DNA of 64,000 bases from Cardinalis cardinalis. Its lineage: Eukaryota; Chordata; Aves; Passeriformes; Cardinalidae. The stretch is taken from positions 1,349,041-1,413,040 of the forward strand of contig JACDOX010000151.1 in assembly GCA_014549065.1 (NCBI GenBank). The letters are read 5' to 3'. Position numbers and translations under genes: made by a program. The notes under the pieces are model-generated. The model saw only the letters and a list, made by a program, of their open reading frames with translations. It was not told where the DNA came from and did not search any database. Positions 18,384 through 31,484 of the stretch are shown in pieces (positions within the stretch are counted from its first letter, which is position 1; each line of letters starts with the position of its first letter).

Positions 18384-21300
18384 TGGAGTTCACAGTGACC
18401 CCTTTTCCTCTGGATGCACTCAGATACCATGGTTACCCATTGAGCTCTGTTTAAATAAATATTGTCCTTTCATGTAAATTATTCTGGATGTAGATTGAGC
18501 TTATTAAATGTTACACACAAAGTATTCATGCATGGTGAATCCAAATTGTATACTGTAAATTTACATACGTTGTCTAGAAGTACCATAGGTTTAAGAACAT
18601 GGGCTGGCATTGGTCACATCAGACCTGAGAAGGCAGAAGTGGGATGGTTGGAATAGGGCACTTAACTGAATAGTTGACAGTGTCGTTATGTCGGATAATT
18701 ATACCTGTTTTTCTTTCTGCTGTCTGTTGGTGCCTGAATTGGTGACCTCATTTGGGAAAAGTTTTGTAGGGCTCTTTCAGAAATGTGTATCTATGTAACA
18801 TCACTTAAGTGTGCTTAATAAATCTTCTCTAAGAATACTAGATAATAAGGCTGCAATTCAGAATCTTCTGAACCTTATATGTAATTAATGGAAATTAATT
18901 AAACTCTGGAATATTTGTCATGAAACATTTGCCAAATCAACAGAAAAGATTTGTTTTGGCCTCCTATCACGCAAGGGTTGGTATATTTATAGAACTGACT
19001 GTAAACCTAAAATAAGACGACAAATCTTAGTCGCAGCTGATGTGATAAATGTATTTATTTTTTATTTGGTCATTCAATGGTTAAGCTGTGCTGTTAAACT
19101 AAGTTTAAATGGTTTTTTGTTTGGTTTTTTTTTTTATGCTAGGCGAACTTCCAGGAGGAGTTGTCCATCCCACTAGAGTTTAGTGATCCATTTTCCAGTA
19201 GAGCTTCCTCTCCCAAATGACTGCCATGGTCCAACTTGCTGTTTGCTTTCCATGTTTGTTAGAGATGTGCAATTCCTATTTACACAGCAGGATCAAAGGA
19301 CACTTCCCTCATTCACTGGCAGGAAATTGGGGTATACAAAAGTTTTTTGGTTTCCTTAGTGCTCCTTCGACAATGAGGTGATCCTCACCTTGGCAGTGTG
19401 GCTCCAGTTAAAACATCCTGGGGTTTGCAAGTAGAGAAAAACCTTGGGCTGCAGCATTGGAATGCTTTAAAGGAAGCACTGAGTATCTTGAGAATCAGTT
19501 GACAATGGCAGGTCAGATCCATGCAGGCTTCTAAAAGAAAGATGCCATGAACAAAGCTCACACCCATCTGTGGGAATGATAATAAACATTAAAACCAAAC
19601 CTATCAGCAAAACCAGCCCAGCTCAGTTATTAGTATTTATGTTGTTTGGTGTACACAATTTTTAATTTGCATATCCCCAAAGTTACATATTTTGATCTGA
19701 AATGAATGAAAATATTATAAATTAATATTTTAATCAGCATTTTTGTGACAGATTCCATTGTAGATAACCAAGAATTACAATACTTATCAAACTAACCAGG
19801 TGTTTTTAAAAATCAACTTTAAAATTGACAATACAATGAAGTACCAGGCTGATGTTTTAACAGGTGAATTTGTGCTTTATTGTATTCCTTTGGTTTAAAT
19901 CCATGGCTTTTAAAATGTCCCTTTTAATGCCCCTGAGAGTCTCTGACCAGCATAGGTGGGCTGGAGGGTGAACACGCTGCACTGGTGAGGGGGAAACTTC
20001 CACAGTCAGCCCAGAAGGAGCCTTTGCTCCGTGGGANGAGCTGGGTTGGGGTGTGGGATCCTCTGGGAAGTGGTGGAGAAAGCGGGTTCTGATGTGGAGG
20101 TTTTCAGAGCCAGTTTAAGATCCAGGCTAATCTCTTAAATCCAGTGGTTTCTGTCATTCTCAGTGTGTGTTGCTGCATAAGCATGCACAAATAAAGTCTG
20201 TTTTGTTCGTTAGCTGCTTGGACTGGAAAAATTTGCTGCTTTTTGTCCTATTGGAGAATTCCAGATACACAAGTAGTGCATCTTAAATCCCTCCATGCAT
20301 CTGCTACTGTAAAGTAATAACATCTGTTTAATTCCTGGTAGAACCTAGAAACTTTATTTAAGTCTAAAATAAACCACCCTCATGTACATAAATCAAAACC
20401 TGAATGAGAAATTAAAGGTACCTGTGATGTGGAAGTTGTCTACTGCATTTTTTCCCTGTAGCAAAGACACGTTTACCAGGCCACCCGGCCCCAGTGCTGG
20501 CAGCAGTGTCACTGCTGTGTGCGACTCAACACCGCTCCTNTGCAGAGTGAGCCTTCTGGGGCAGCAGGGAATGATCTCAGGGATGGTCCCGACCGGACCA
20601 AAGCTGAAGCCCTGGCTGGAAGGGAGCCACACCGCAGGCATGAGAGTGAGGGGGACACTCTGGGACGTGCTGTGGAACTGTCCCCACTGTTGCTGTCAGC
20701 TTGTGCTGTACCTGTGCTGTGATCAGATCTGCAACAGTGAGGTTACTGGGTCAGTAATGAACTAGATGCATTGGAGGGGGCGAGAGGGTCACCGGTGCTT
20801 TGGCGCTTCCTGACTAAACCTGGCAGCATGTGCCAGGCCCCAGCTCCGGCCTGTCACCAGAGCCACTGCAGCTCCCTGGGCTTAGCCTAGCCCGTGGCAT
20901 GCCACACGGGCCAGAAAGTGCAACATTTTTTGTGGTTTAGATAGAAGCTGAGGTTGGTGTTTTATACCATCTTGCACTTTAAAAGGTGTAACAAACCCGT
21001 CCTGCTTTTGTGTATGGTGTGACCAATGTGTGCCCAGGACACTGAGGAAAGGAAAACAACCCCTGGTTGGTAGTGAGTGGGGACTGTGGGCATGGGGTCC
21101 CTGCCTCTCCTCTGCTGCTTCCTGTCCATGTGAACTGCCTGAGAAATCACTCTTAGACAGCTCCTGACTCCCCTGAGAGCTGGTTAAAAGGAAAAATACT
21201 TTGTTTTCGTAGACGGTGGTGGCTTGGTAATCTAATGATTTGAATATTGCAAATGCTGAGTGGAGTGAAGGAGAAGCGCCCTTGGAGTGAGCTGTTGTGT

Positions 21301-21885
21301 CCAGCTGTATATAACGTCCGTGTATTAAATCAATACNGAGAGTCCTGTAGCAAGAGCACGTGCATAGAGGGGTGGGATGGACGGGGAGGGGGGGAGTGGG
21401 GGGGTCGCGTTGGAATTGCAAGTCACAACTGGCGTTAACTGGCCTTTTTATCTTTCCACTATGTCATGTAAGTAGCTGCTTTCCTGTCCTGCCTGTCCCT
21501 CAGGCTTCCCCGAGTTCATTCTGAAGAGAAGTTAGCAAAATCCTCACGCTTTAGAGTCGATCCCGACATCGACGTGAAGGCAAATGTCAGATGTTTGTTT
21601 GAGCGCTGTTAGAGGTTGCAATTGGAGAGAACAGTTCCCAGGCTGTAGGAGTTAACTGAAGCATTGACACAATTAAAACAAAATCGGTAAAGGAATGTAT
21701 ATAATACTGCTCTGTGTTTTACAGTAAGATTTGTTGCTCTCAGACTGTGTAAAACAAAATTTATTCATGTTTTCTGCATATTAAAAAAATCTTATTGTAC
21801 CAATTGGTAAACTATTAAATGCATATAAAACTAGATGTGGTTTTGTTTCCTTGGATGCAAGAATTAAAACTATTTTGAAAAAAGC
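18384..21885 (+). other. PAFAH1B1: PAFAH1B1 3' UTR with multiple poly(A) signals
   Basis: After the stop there is about 3.5 kb of mostly AT-rich sequence without gene-like ORFs. AATAAA hexamers lie at 18454, 18817, 19581, 20190 and 20368. ATTAAA hexamers lie at 21814 and 21863, the last followed by a GT-rich stretch near 21888. LIS1 mRNAs in other vertebrates carry a multi-kilobase 3' UTR, so the distal end is placed at about 21,885. That end is inferred; use of the proximal sites is also possible. Confidence 0.65.
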
Positions 21886-23496
21886 TATTGGTGTTTCACC
21901 CTCAGATTTTGCTCCCACCTGCTTTGCCCTTGCTTTGATTTTAATTTAACTTGTGCTTACCTGAGGCTGCAGGAAGTGGTTTTGAGCTGGTCCACGGCAG
22001 CTGGAGTAGTGAGAGGTTTTGTTTGATCCAATGCAATGAGTTGCTGCAGGAGATGTCCAGGTGGGCTAAGCTGGACTCACAGGTGGGCAGGAGAGCCTTG
22101 TCCCTGNGCCTGGCACAGGCCAGCCCTGGCTGGGTTGGGTTTGGTGGGATTTTCCCTTCTCTTGTCGCTCTCTCTGTACCGCCGACAGGAGCTGCCTTTC
22201 ACTGCTCCCCGCTCGTGCTGGAGCCGGGGGCGGTGGTTGAGCTCGGCCGCCGACCCTCGGAGCCATCGCTCTGGCTGTGGGGCAGCGCGGCACTGCGTGC
22301 TTCTCGCAACATCTGTTCTGCTGTTGGAGTTTGTGCCTGTGTGTGCTTTCGTTCCATTTTTCCCTGTGATTTGGCCCCAATTGCCTCAAGTACTGTTTAG
22401 AGATGGGTCAGTGGCCAGAACTGGAATGGGCACATCTTCATAATGGAAGAGCACGGATGTGCTTGTGAGCTTGATATGGGGAGAGAATGGAAGGGCCCTC
22501 CCGCCAGCTGAGGTCTGTGGGAGCAGCTGGTAGGGTGGTACTTTGCAGTGGAAATAGACACGGGATGGACATTTGGATGAGACCCACTTGCATTTGGGAA
22601 AAATCTGAGTCTGGGCTCTGCCANTGCATGCATGGGCTATCCCAGATGGGGTGACAGGGTGGCACAGAAGTGGTTTTTGGGGTGAGGGTTGAAAGGCAAG
22701 CCTCTTACGTCCACAAGCAGTGAGCTTCTCACAGGAAGCGCGAGGCAGGTTCAGGTGTGAGTTGCCAAGAACAGTATGGGCAGTTAAATTTAATTTTCCC
22801 CCTTAGCTGGGTGAGTTGTTGCTCGTGCAGCAAGTGCTGCACTGATAGCAGCTCTGAGGTATTTCCAGTCCCCAGTAGAGCACTGATGGGCACGGGAACA
22901 TTTTTCAGTGAATGGNTTGAGTACCTGCCTACGTCCAGCTCAGCTGGGTCCCAGTGCCCATTTGAATCAATTTTTACGCTCGTGTTTTAAAAACTTGTGA
23001 AGAGAGTAATGAGAACCCCCAGAACCCAAAAGAGGAAGTGAGGTACAGAGAGATGTTGGCAAATGCAGTTACTTACCAGCCTGCATTGTCCTTGGAGCTG
23101 CTTAGCTGTGGAGCCTCAGTAGCCAGGACTTGTCTCCTTTAGCCTCATTTCACGTAGGTGCAACATCCCCAAAGCTGTGTCCCTGCTCCCACATCTCCCC
23201 TGGGATGAGAGGGCAAAGTGACTCATCTCCCTGAGCACAAATGGATTCTGACAGCAGAAGTTGTGGCTCCTACCACCTCTGGGCTGGGGTTGTGACTCTG
23301 GTACTGAGCTTTTAAAGCCTCTGGGTCAGCTGGTCCTGTTCTCTCCCCCCTCTCTTGCTCAAAGGAACAGAGTGGTGGCTCCAGTGCTGGTACCAACACT
23401 TGGCACCAAACAGTAAAGAAACAAAAAAAATACCTCCAAGAGTTTAAAAAGCTTTTAATGGACTGTAAGACACTAGTAAAAGAAAAATCTTGTAGG
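21886..23496. other. Intergenic space between convergent PAFAH1B1 and CLUH
   Basis: About 1.6 kb separate the inferred 3' ends of the two convergent genes. I see no gene, RNA or repeat here; the short ORFs overlap on both strands and look random. Confidence 0.6.
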
Positions 23497-25128
23497 AAAG
23501 ATGCACTGTAGTCATTTATTGATTGCTTTCCAGGAAATTCAGAATTTTTCTAATAGGAGCAAGTTCATTTGCAGTGAAGACTCTGCTTTGTTGTCTCCAG
23601 CACCTCAGAGGCTGCTCCCTCCTTTCCCCCCGCCCAGCCTCGAGTTACAGATACCTGTAGGGTCAGACAGGAAACCGAGGGTACAGAGCACAGGGACAGC
23701 ACTTGGCTCCAAGGGTCAGTAAGAGCAGCAGCACAGATTAGCACGGGGCACGATCCAGGACAGACAACGCGAGGCAGGGAGAGGCTGGGCACCAGATGCG
23801 GCCAGCCCAACCTTCTTCTACAGCTTGATCTGCTTGGAAAACGGGACATTCAACTCTGTCGGTATCCCAGGGCCTGCAGCAGCCACATCNTACCTGCTTG
23901 AGGACAGCGACAGCCCCACAGGATGGGTGTGGGAGGGGAAGGGACAGGAGGTGTTCTTTAGTGNCACTCGCCATTCAGTACCGTCCATTGCCAGCAATGG
24001 CAGCTCCCAGCGCCAGTCCCAAAACCAGTGTGCAAAAATGCCAGAGGCAAAGGTATTGGCCAGAGGTTTCAGTGCTGGGGGAGCTTCAGTTTTTATTTAA
24101 ACCCCTTCCCCAAAACCTGGTACTTTCTGGTTGTGATTCTGTCAGGTTCAGGGCTCTCAGCTCTGTGTCAACAGCTGCTGTTGCAAATGATACCAGGTCT
24201 CTATTTCTGAATTTTCCTGCCCTCTCCCCTGCCCTTAAATAGGGCTGTGAGTCCCTCCTCATTCCCCTTAGCACAGCCCTCATTTGCTGCATTCCCACCT
24301 CACCGAGGCACTGGGGTTTCCACTGCAATGGAAGTTTGTGCGCTTTTTTAAAGATCAAGCCCTCACTCTTTGGATACAGTATCCCAAGTTACTCAGCTGC
24401 AAGCAGAGGCAGAGGTGGAACGGTGAATATAATATATATCTATATATATATATCTATCTATATCTTTACCTTGAAAATTAGAATGTGAATGTTACAAAAC
24501 CCCACTGAATTGCCAAACTGCCAACCAAACATAGAAAAAAATGGTTAAAGGGATCCCATGGCTATATCCTGATGTAGAAAATGCTGTACATCCCCCACTT
24601 CCACGTCACAGGCTTCAGTCATCTCAGTGACACAAATATGGCTGTTCTCAGCCCAAGCTTGAATAGTGACTGGGGGGAAATCAATCTTTTGGCTTGGAAT
24701 CCACGTTTTACAAGAACGTGGAGCAGTGATGGGGCTGGTTCTTTAGTGGTTTAGCAAAGCAGTGTCCCTTAGTCAACATAAAAATGACCTGAGAAATGTT
24801 ACATTCCTCCAGACAGTTCATTTGGAATTCATATGTACAAAGTAGAAATAACTGCTGCGCACACACACGACACGGACACACACACGGCAGGAGGGCCCCG
24901 CGCGCCAGGACGGGTCTGTGCTGCCTCCGGCCACTTCCCCTCGCGTGGCAGACACAGCCTTGGGCACACAGATTACATTGCTCAGATTAGTTCTTTGCAT
25001 TGTGTATTAATTGTACCAGTGCAATAACATTGTCAAAAAGGAGAAGCTGCTCCGAGGGCAGCTAAGGCCCTGGGCCAGATTCAGAAAAGGGTGGTTTAAA
25101 CTTTTTTTTTTTTAAAGCGAGGTACACG
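23497..25128 (-). other. CLUH: CLUH 3' UTR
   Basis: Downstream of the CLUH stop the - strand runs about 1.6 kb to an AATAAA (seen as TTTATT at 23515-23520) followed by a U-rich stretch. A second AATAAA lies at 24092-24097 and could give a shorter 3' UTR of about 1.05 kb. It includes a TATA/TATC simple repeat at 24427-24465. The end is inferred. Confidence 0.6.
24427..24465. repeat. AT/TATC microsatellite in CLUH 3' UTR
   Basis: Alternating AT interspersed with ATCT units (ATATATATCTATCTATATC). It lies within the longer predicted CLUH 3' UTR, downstream of which the distal poly(A) signal sits. Confidence 0.85.
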
Positions 25129-28100
25129 TTAAGCAGAGCTCTGTGTTAAGGGGATGGCAGCAGAAGGCATGCTCGGCTCAGCCTCTTTCTCNTCCACAGC
25201 TTTGTCCTCTGCTTCCAGCTGTTCCCCACTTTTCATGCTTTCCTGGAGCTGCTGGCGTCGCTGCACCTCAGCTTTAAGGTTCTCCANGTCTTTTTGGCTG
25301 AAGGGGAAAGTAGGAAGGGGAGCAGACATGAGACTGGCTGTGGGAATGGTGAAGCAGGACAAGGTCATGTTCAATGGGGGAAACACTGCTTGCACCTCCC
25401 TCCCCCACAGCTCAGCCATGCCTGAGCACAGCCAGGGCCCAGTTTGCTGGCTGGGTTTGAACAACGAGGCACCAGGATCTGCTCTCTCAGTGAGGCTGGG
25501 GCAGAGCAGGGGGTTCATCTCGCTGATGGCCAGGCAGCCTCCAGCTGCTGATGCTGCATTTTTACCACCAATGATTATTTGCAGCCTTAGAACAACAGTC
25601 TTGGCTCACGTGATCTATTTCCACCATCATCTCAATCAAATTTTCAACTAGAAGTATAAAAGACAGTTCATAATAGTAATAATAATTTAAAAAAAAAATC
25701 TAATAGTCCTGCTGCTTGCAGTGGTCTTGATGATGCTAATCAAGGCCTGAATTGGGATCTTGACTAAAACAAACAAATCCTGGGGAGCTGGTTTGTGCTC
25801 TCTTGTGAACTATGACAATGCAGACTTGATTTCTAAAGGCATAACCCAGAAGAATCACTGTACCTTAGTGGAATGAAGAGAATTCCATTGATAATGTTCA
25901 GCTGCTCCAGGACACTGGCCATACTGGGGGCTGTGAACTACACCACAAGGGAAAAGTAGTTTTAGGAACCTAGAGAGGACTCTGAAATGCTAAACATGTC
26001 TCTTTACCAACGCTTGAGAAAAGGGCATAATTTACATTATCTACCTCTGTGTATCTGTAAGCTGGAAAGCACCATCTAGAGCTTCCCACCAGTCCCTGCA
26101 GGGAGCTCCTGCTAAACCCTGCAGGACTTCAGTTAAATACATCACAGTGCCAGTTGCAAAATATGTTGGGTTTTCTACCCTCCTTTAAGTATTTTAACAA
26201 GGGTAAACCCTTTAGTGATGTTTTTATGGGTTTGAGTCTCTTCACTGGCCACAATTCCCCGGACTTTTCTTTTATTCGATTCAAGGTCCTTGTTCTCCAT
26301 TCATTGCCATGAACTCTTCAGGTCTGTTGCCAGTTCTCCACAGGGAGAACACCCACACACAGAGCATTGTCCCACTCTATCCTTCCTGCAGCTGGAACCT
26401 TCNTTCCCAATCTGCTGGGGTACAGCCTGGCAGGGAGAGCGCCCATGGCACAGGCCGGGTACTCTGCCAGGTGTGGAGGCAGGCAGGAGCAGCTGGTTTG
26501 GCCCAGGAAGGCCAGTCATTGCTGCTCCATGTAAGGTAAACCTGACAGCCCGTCTGCGCTCCCTGCCCAGCCTCCCCAACCACAACATCCCTGGAAGAAG
26601 AACAAAGCATCTGGTAAAAGATGACAGCATTTCTGAGGATGAGGAAACTGAAGTATTTCTGGGTTGAGCAACCTGCTGCCTGGCAGTGAGTCAGCAGCAG
26701 GGCAGGGTTGTGTGCAGGTATGCCAGGCTCTCACCCCAGAAGCTGTCCCTGTACCCTGCTGCTTCCCCAGGCACCCTGCAACGCTGTGCTCCATCCACAC
26801 AGGTGACACCACCCTGAGTCTGAGCCACTGCCCTAGCAAGGGCTTCTGCCTGGGAAGGGACAACTGCCACCCCCTCCTGACAGTCCGTGTCCCTCAGAAG
26901 CAGCTGGACACAACTCGATCCGGCAGAGCACAATCCCCAGAGCTCTGGGTTACCTTCAGGGGCATGATGTTGGCATTGGAGCCGTTCTTGTAGATCTCAT
27001 TCATTGTGCGCTGCAGAGCCACCGCTTGCTGCGTCAGGTATTTCAAGTACTCGGAGCTCTCTTTGGTCTTTTCATGGTGCTCACCGAGCTGATGGGAAAC
27101 AGGAAAGAAGAAAAGGTTCAACATCAGAAGTGAGAGCAGGACCCAACCCNGGGAACACACCCAGGTGCTGCCAGCTCAGCATCCCTACAGGAACCCAGCA
27201 AAATGGATTTTACCTGCCTTGGCATTCAAAAACCAGTAAAACAGTTCCTCTGGGAGCCTTCTTATCGACATTTCNCATTTTCATCAAGTGGAAGCATTAT
27301 TTGCTGGGTGAGCAGCATTCCCTGCACTGGGCTCTTCTTCCAGGAGCAGCATCCCAGCATCCCCCCCACCTGGACCAGTATTCCAGCATTCCCCACACTG
27401 GGCTGTGCCCTCAGCCAGCTCAGCTGAGTCACCCCGTGCAGCCACAGACATGCTCAGACAGCCCCAGGCTGGGGCAGGAGTTTCACTGAGCAGCAGCCAG
27501 GCTGAGAGCTCACTACCAAACCAGTTTGGAGCTGGTATTTAAAGACAAGTGGCACAAAACGTGAGAAGAGACCAATTTTTTCCAAGCCCCACCAGAATGT
27601 GGGGCCATACCACAATAGAAGTGCTTGTCCAGCCATGGGTAGAGCATGGACACATTTGCAGAAAGCTGAGCAAAGACTCCTGGTATAGCTGTGGGCACTT
27701 ACTGCACAGGGTAGCAATTCTGCCCTGGCCCTACAAGGACTCCCTGGTATCTGCTCAGAGCTGTTTCTAGGAAAGGCTTTCCCAAGGCCCAGGCTGGGCA
27801 CTGGTTTGCAGTGGAACTGCTCAACTCTGGCCCTGCAGTGACAGCTCACAAGTGCACAGCGGGGCCACTCATCACCTGATTCTTGTAGATGGTGTAGCCT
27901 TCCTTCTCATGCTGCAGAGCTGACCGGAACTCTGCTTTGCTCTCGTACACTCGGGCAACCAAGTGGTGGCTGAGGGAAGGAAAANGGCTGAGTCACTTCT
28001 CTGAAGAAGAAACATTTCTGTGCTGCAGTGAGCGTGACTATGCCATCAGTGTCTGGGCTGAAAGTCTCAANACAGGTGTCAAAGGAGACTGAATGCAGCA

Positions 28101-31100
28101 CCCTGGGAGTTACTGCTTCCCAGCCCAGCTGAGGATTCAAATACTACACTAATTAGGTTGGATTTTAGCTGGAATACTGAGAAGTGTCCTATAGAAGTAA
28201 AGACTGAGCTGGGCATCTTTTGTCCTGNACCCAGGAAAGCTGAAGGCCACAACAGTGAACTGAAGGGAGAGGCAAATCCATGGGAATGCCTTGGGGCTGG
28301 ATTTTTTAACTGGAGAGGAAGGCTGCAGCCCTCAGCCCGAGCCAGGCCTGAGTCCTGTGGGCTTTCACCAGCTGGGAGAGCTGACTTAGCTTGCACTTAG
28401 TTGGCCTTAGTGCTTCTGGAATGAAAAAGAAATTGCTGGGTTTGGCAGTGTTTCTCTGTGGGAGGAGACGGTCTCTCCAAGCACCCCAGTGCCACTGAGG
28501 GACAGCTGAAGAGTCTCTGGAGCCTGCACATTCATCAGCCACTGGAAAACAAGGCAGGCTCTTGCAGGTGTTTAATCAGGTTGATTTGCAGCCTGATGGA
28601 GAACAGATGGCTGCAATGTGGCAGCAAGAACTGGGAGTGGGCCATGCCTGGCTGACAGAACCAGTTCTGCACTGAAGGACAGAGGGCATCCAGCACTGCA
28701 GCAGTGGGCACTGGGAGCAGATCCTACAGGTGTCACCAGTCCCAGCTCCCTTGGGAACACACAGAAACCACTCAGGGTTTTTACTCCCACTCAGGGTTTT
28801 TACTCAAATACAGAACTTTATGGCAAAAGACAAAAGCACATTAAATGATTCTCAAAGATCTCTCCCTGAGAGCTGGAACAATTAAACACGAGCATTTAAC
28901 ATACTGTCCCTGTCTCCCAGTGTAATTACCTTACCGGCTCTCCAACCTTTACTTCCTACATACATTTTTCTATAGAGTCCACAGGGACTAGGCTTATCTT
29001 AACAGAGTTTTTGAGCAAGCAGCATCATAGCAGATCCCCCCATTAACCTGAAGAACAATGGATCTCCNTATTTTGAAATAAACTTGGATGCTGCACCATG
29101 ACCTTGGCTCTGGGACAAGACTGAATATGCAGTTCTCAAGCCCAGACCCTCCCATGTGAGTGCTCAGTGAGTGTGCTCACTCTGACAGCAGTGATCCAGC
29201 CCAGCACCCCACCCTGCCTCACCTGAGTGCAACCTTCAGAGACTTGGAGCCGTGATACTTGGAGCTGATGGCCAAGGCGTTCTCCAGGAACCGCAGGGAC
29301 AGGTCNTACTCCATGACCCCGTGGAGCACCAGGCCAATGTTGTTCTGTACAGAGAAGCCAAGCAGGCATTGGGAAAGACATACTGACACTGCAGTTCCTG
29401 CTCTGTGAACAGTGGGACCCTGCAGCAGTGTCACTGCCAGAGGGGCTNTGACCCTGGCCAGTCCCTGCAGCAGTAACACGTGACAGGGACCATCATCCCC
29501 CACGGCCCAAGCAATCCAGGCACAAGGGAGGTAACAAACTCTCCAGTTTATGCCTATGCAACAAGAATACAATAAACAAAGGAGTTTTCCTAAGGATTAC
29601 AGGTCTCAAAACCATCTGCAGTATCCCAGTGCAGAGCTCAGCACAGAGGCTGACCCTCCCAGCTAAAGGGTCAAACTCCTTTTTTCCTTCATCTGATGGC
29701 ACCAACCAGCAACAACCAGGGAGGAAAAACACTGCCTAAATGTTTCTTTTAAATAGCCATCATGTGGGCATCTTNAAGGCCAAGAGGTTTCTCAGACATT
29801 AGGAACTTGAAGACTCCTAAACAAACTACTTACATCTAAGAGTGCCATTTCTGGGTGATCCTCCCCAAATACCAACAGCATGAGGTAGCGTGCGCGGTAC
29901 AGCAGGTTCAGTGCTGTCGAGAGTTGGCTGTTTGCAAAGCAGTACAGAGCCAGGTGCATCTAGGACAAGAGAAGGGACCCAGCATTAATCTAAAAGATAC
30001 TAATCTCTCCGCACCTTTCCTTAGCTGCACNTGAATAAGAAGTCTTCCTCAGTGGTTGAAGAACGACTTCAGTCACTTTGAAATGATGCAGAGTCCCACT
30101 GAGGAAGCTGTGTGTTTTATTTCAGTTTCTCTTAACACCCCTTGCAGAATATTTCCATCCTGACTTGCATATATATGTCATATTCTGACTGTGTTTTGGT
30201 GGAGATTCTTTCCTCTTTTTGTTTTTGACATAAGCCCAAGGGCCAAATTCAGGAGAATTAATATAAATAAATATAGGAGAATTAATATAAATATTAAATA
30301 TATTAAATATATTAAATAATGAATATATTATATATTAAATATATTAAACATATTAAACATATAAGATTAATATAAATAAATATAGGAGAATTAATATAAA
30401 TAAATATAGGAGAATTAATATAAATATAATTAAGGGCCAAATTCAGGAGAATTAATATAAATAAATATGCAGCAGACAAACACTAGAAACCTAGGTTAAG
30501 CAGGACAAATAGTGAGCACACAGGACACACTCCGCTTTTCACTTTGCAGGATCATAAAAGATGATGAAATGGAGAATTCTGGAAAGAAAGCTGCAGAAGA
30601 GAGGAAAATGCAACTGTTTTCCAGCTGCAGACATGAACTAGGGCTCTCAGACTACAGCCAGACCCCTGGGGTGCTGCTGCTCCCCCAGCTCCCCATACTC
30701 ACATATTCTTGGATGGTGTTGGGGTGTTCGATGCCCAGGACCCTCTCGCTCATTAGCACCGCTTTCTGCTGATTGCTTAAGGCCTGAACAGAACAGAACC
30801 CAGGGCAAGTCACACCACGCTGTGAGCTTGAGCAAGCATGGGGAAGGAATAAGGGAACTAAGAAGATCCCCTCAGAGCCCCTGCTTACCTCTGAGTAATC
30901 TCCCATGATATAGTTGAGCCGAGCTAGCAGCCTCAGGCAGGCACAGATTTCTACATGCATAGCACCATACACATTGTTGAACAGGTTTAAGGCTTCATTG
31001 ATGAGCTCACAGCCCTCCTTCAAGAAACCTGAAAAGAAAGTACATCCATATATATATCTATATCTATCTATATCTAAAAGAACCNCTAATACTGCTGGAG

Positions 31101-31484
31101 ACAGGAAGTGAGACCAGTGGTGGGATACTCAGACAGGTTACTGCCCTGGGGACAGGATATCACTGCCCTGACCCATCCTTGCTCATTGCTGGTGGCTTTA
31201 TAGTAGGAGTGTTCCAGATGGTCTCGGACACCAGGGTTGGCAGCAGTGTCCTGGTGGGCATGCCCCACATACCCTGCTCTTCCCACTCTCAGGGATCATC
31301 ATGAGAGGCAGAGGCACATGGGGTCTGTACCTTGCTGAACTTTTGCTTGCCCGCTCTGGAAGAANTGGAAAGCATCGGAGGCTTTGGGGTTTACATGCTT
31401 CACTACAGGGAAGATGTTAAGAATATCCTCTTCTGTGAAAGTGGGCTTGTGCCTGTTGTCGAAGTTGTACTCCTTCAGCAGGAT
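25129..31484 (-). CDS. CLUH: CLUH exons 18-26: TPR repeats and C terminus
   Basis: Exons 31484-31331, 31028-30889, 30783-30703, 29959-29834, 29344-29223, 27969-27876, 27088-26954, 25937-25864 and 25297-25129 encode about residues 982-1345. Tetratricopeptide helices run from FLKEGCELINEALNLFNNVY through ALSNQQKAVLMSERVLGIEH, FGEDHPEMALLDNNIG and EYLKYLTQQAVALQRTMNE. The C-terminal tail is charged and poorly conserved, ending SAAIPLTQSSA before TAA. The TAN codon at 29306 must be Tyr, not a stop, for the gene to be intact; human has Tyr. Confidence 0.95.
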
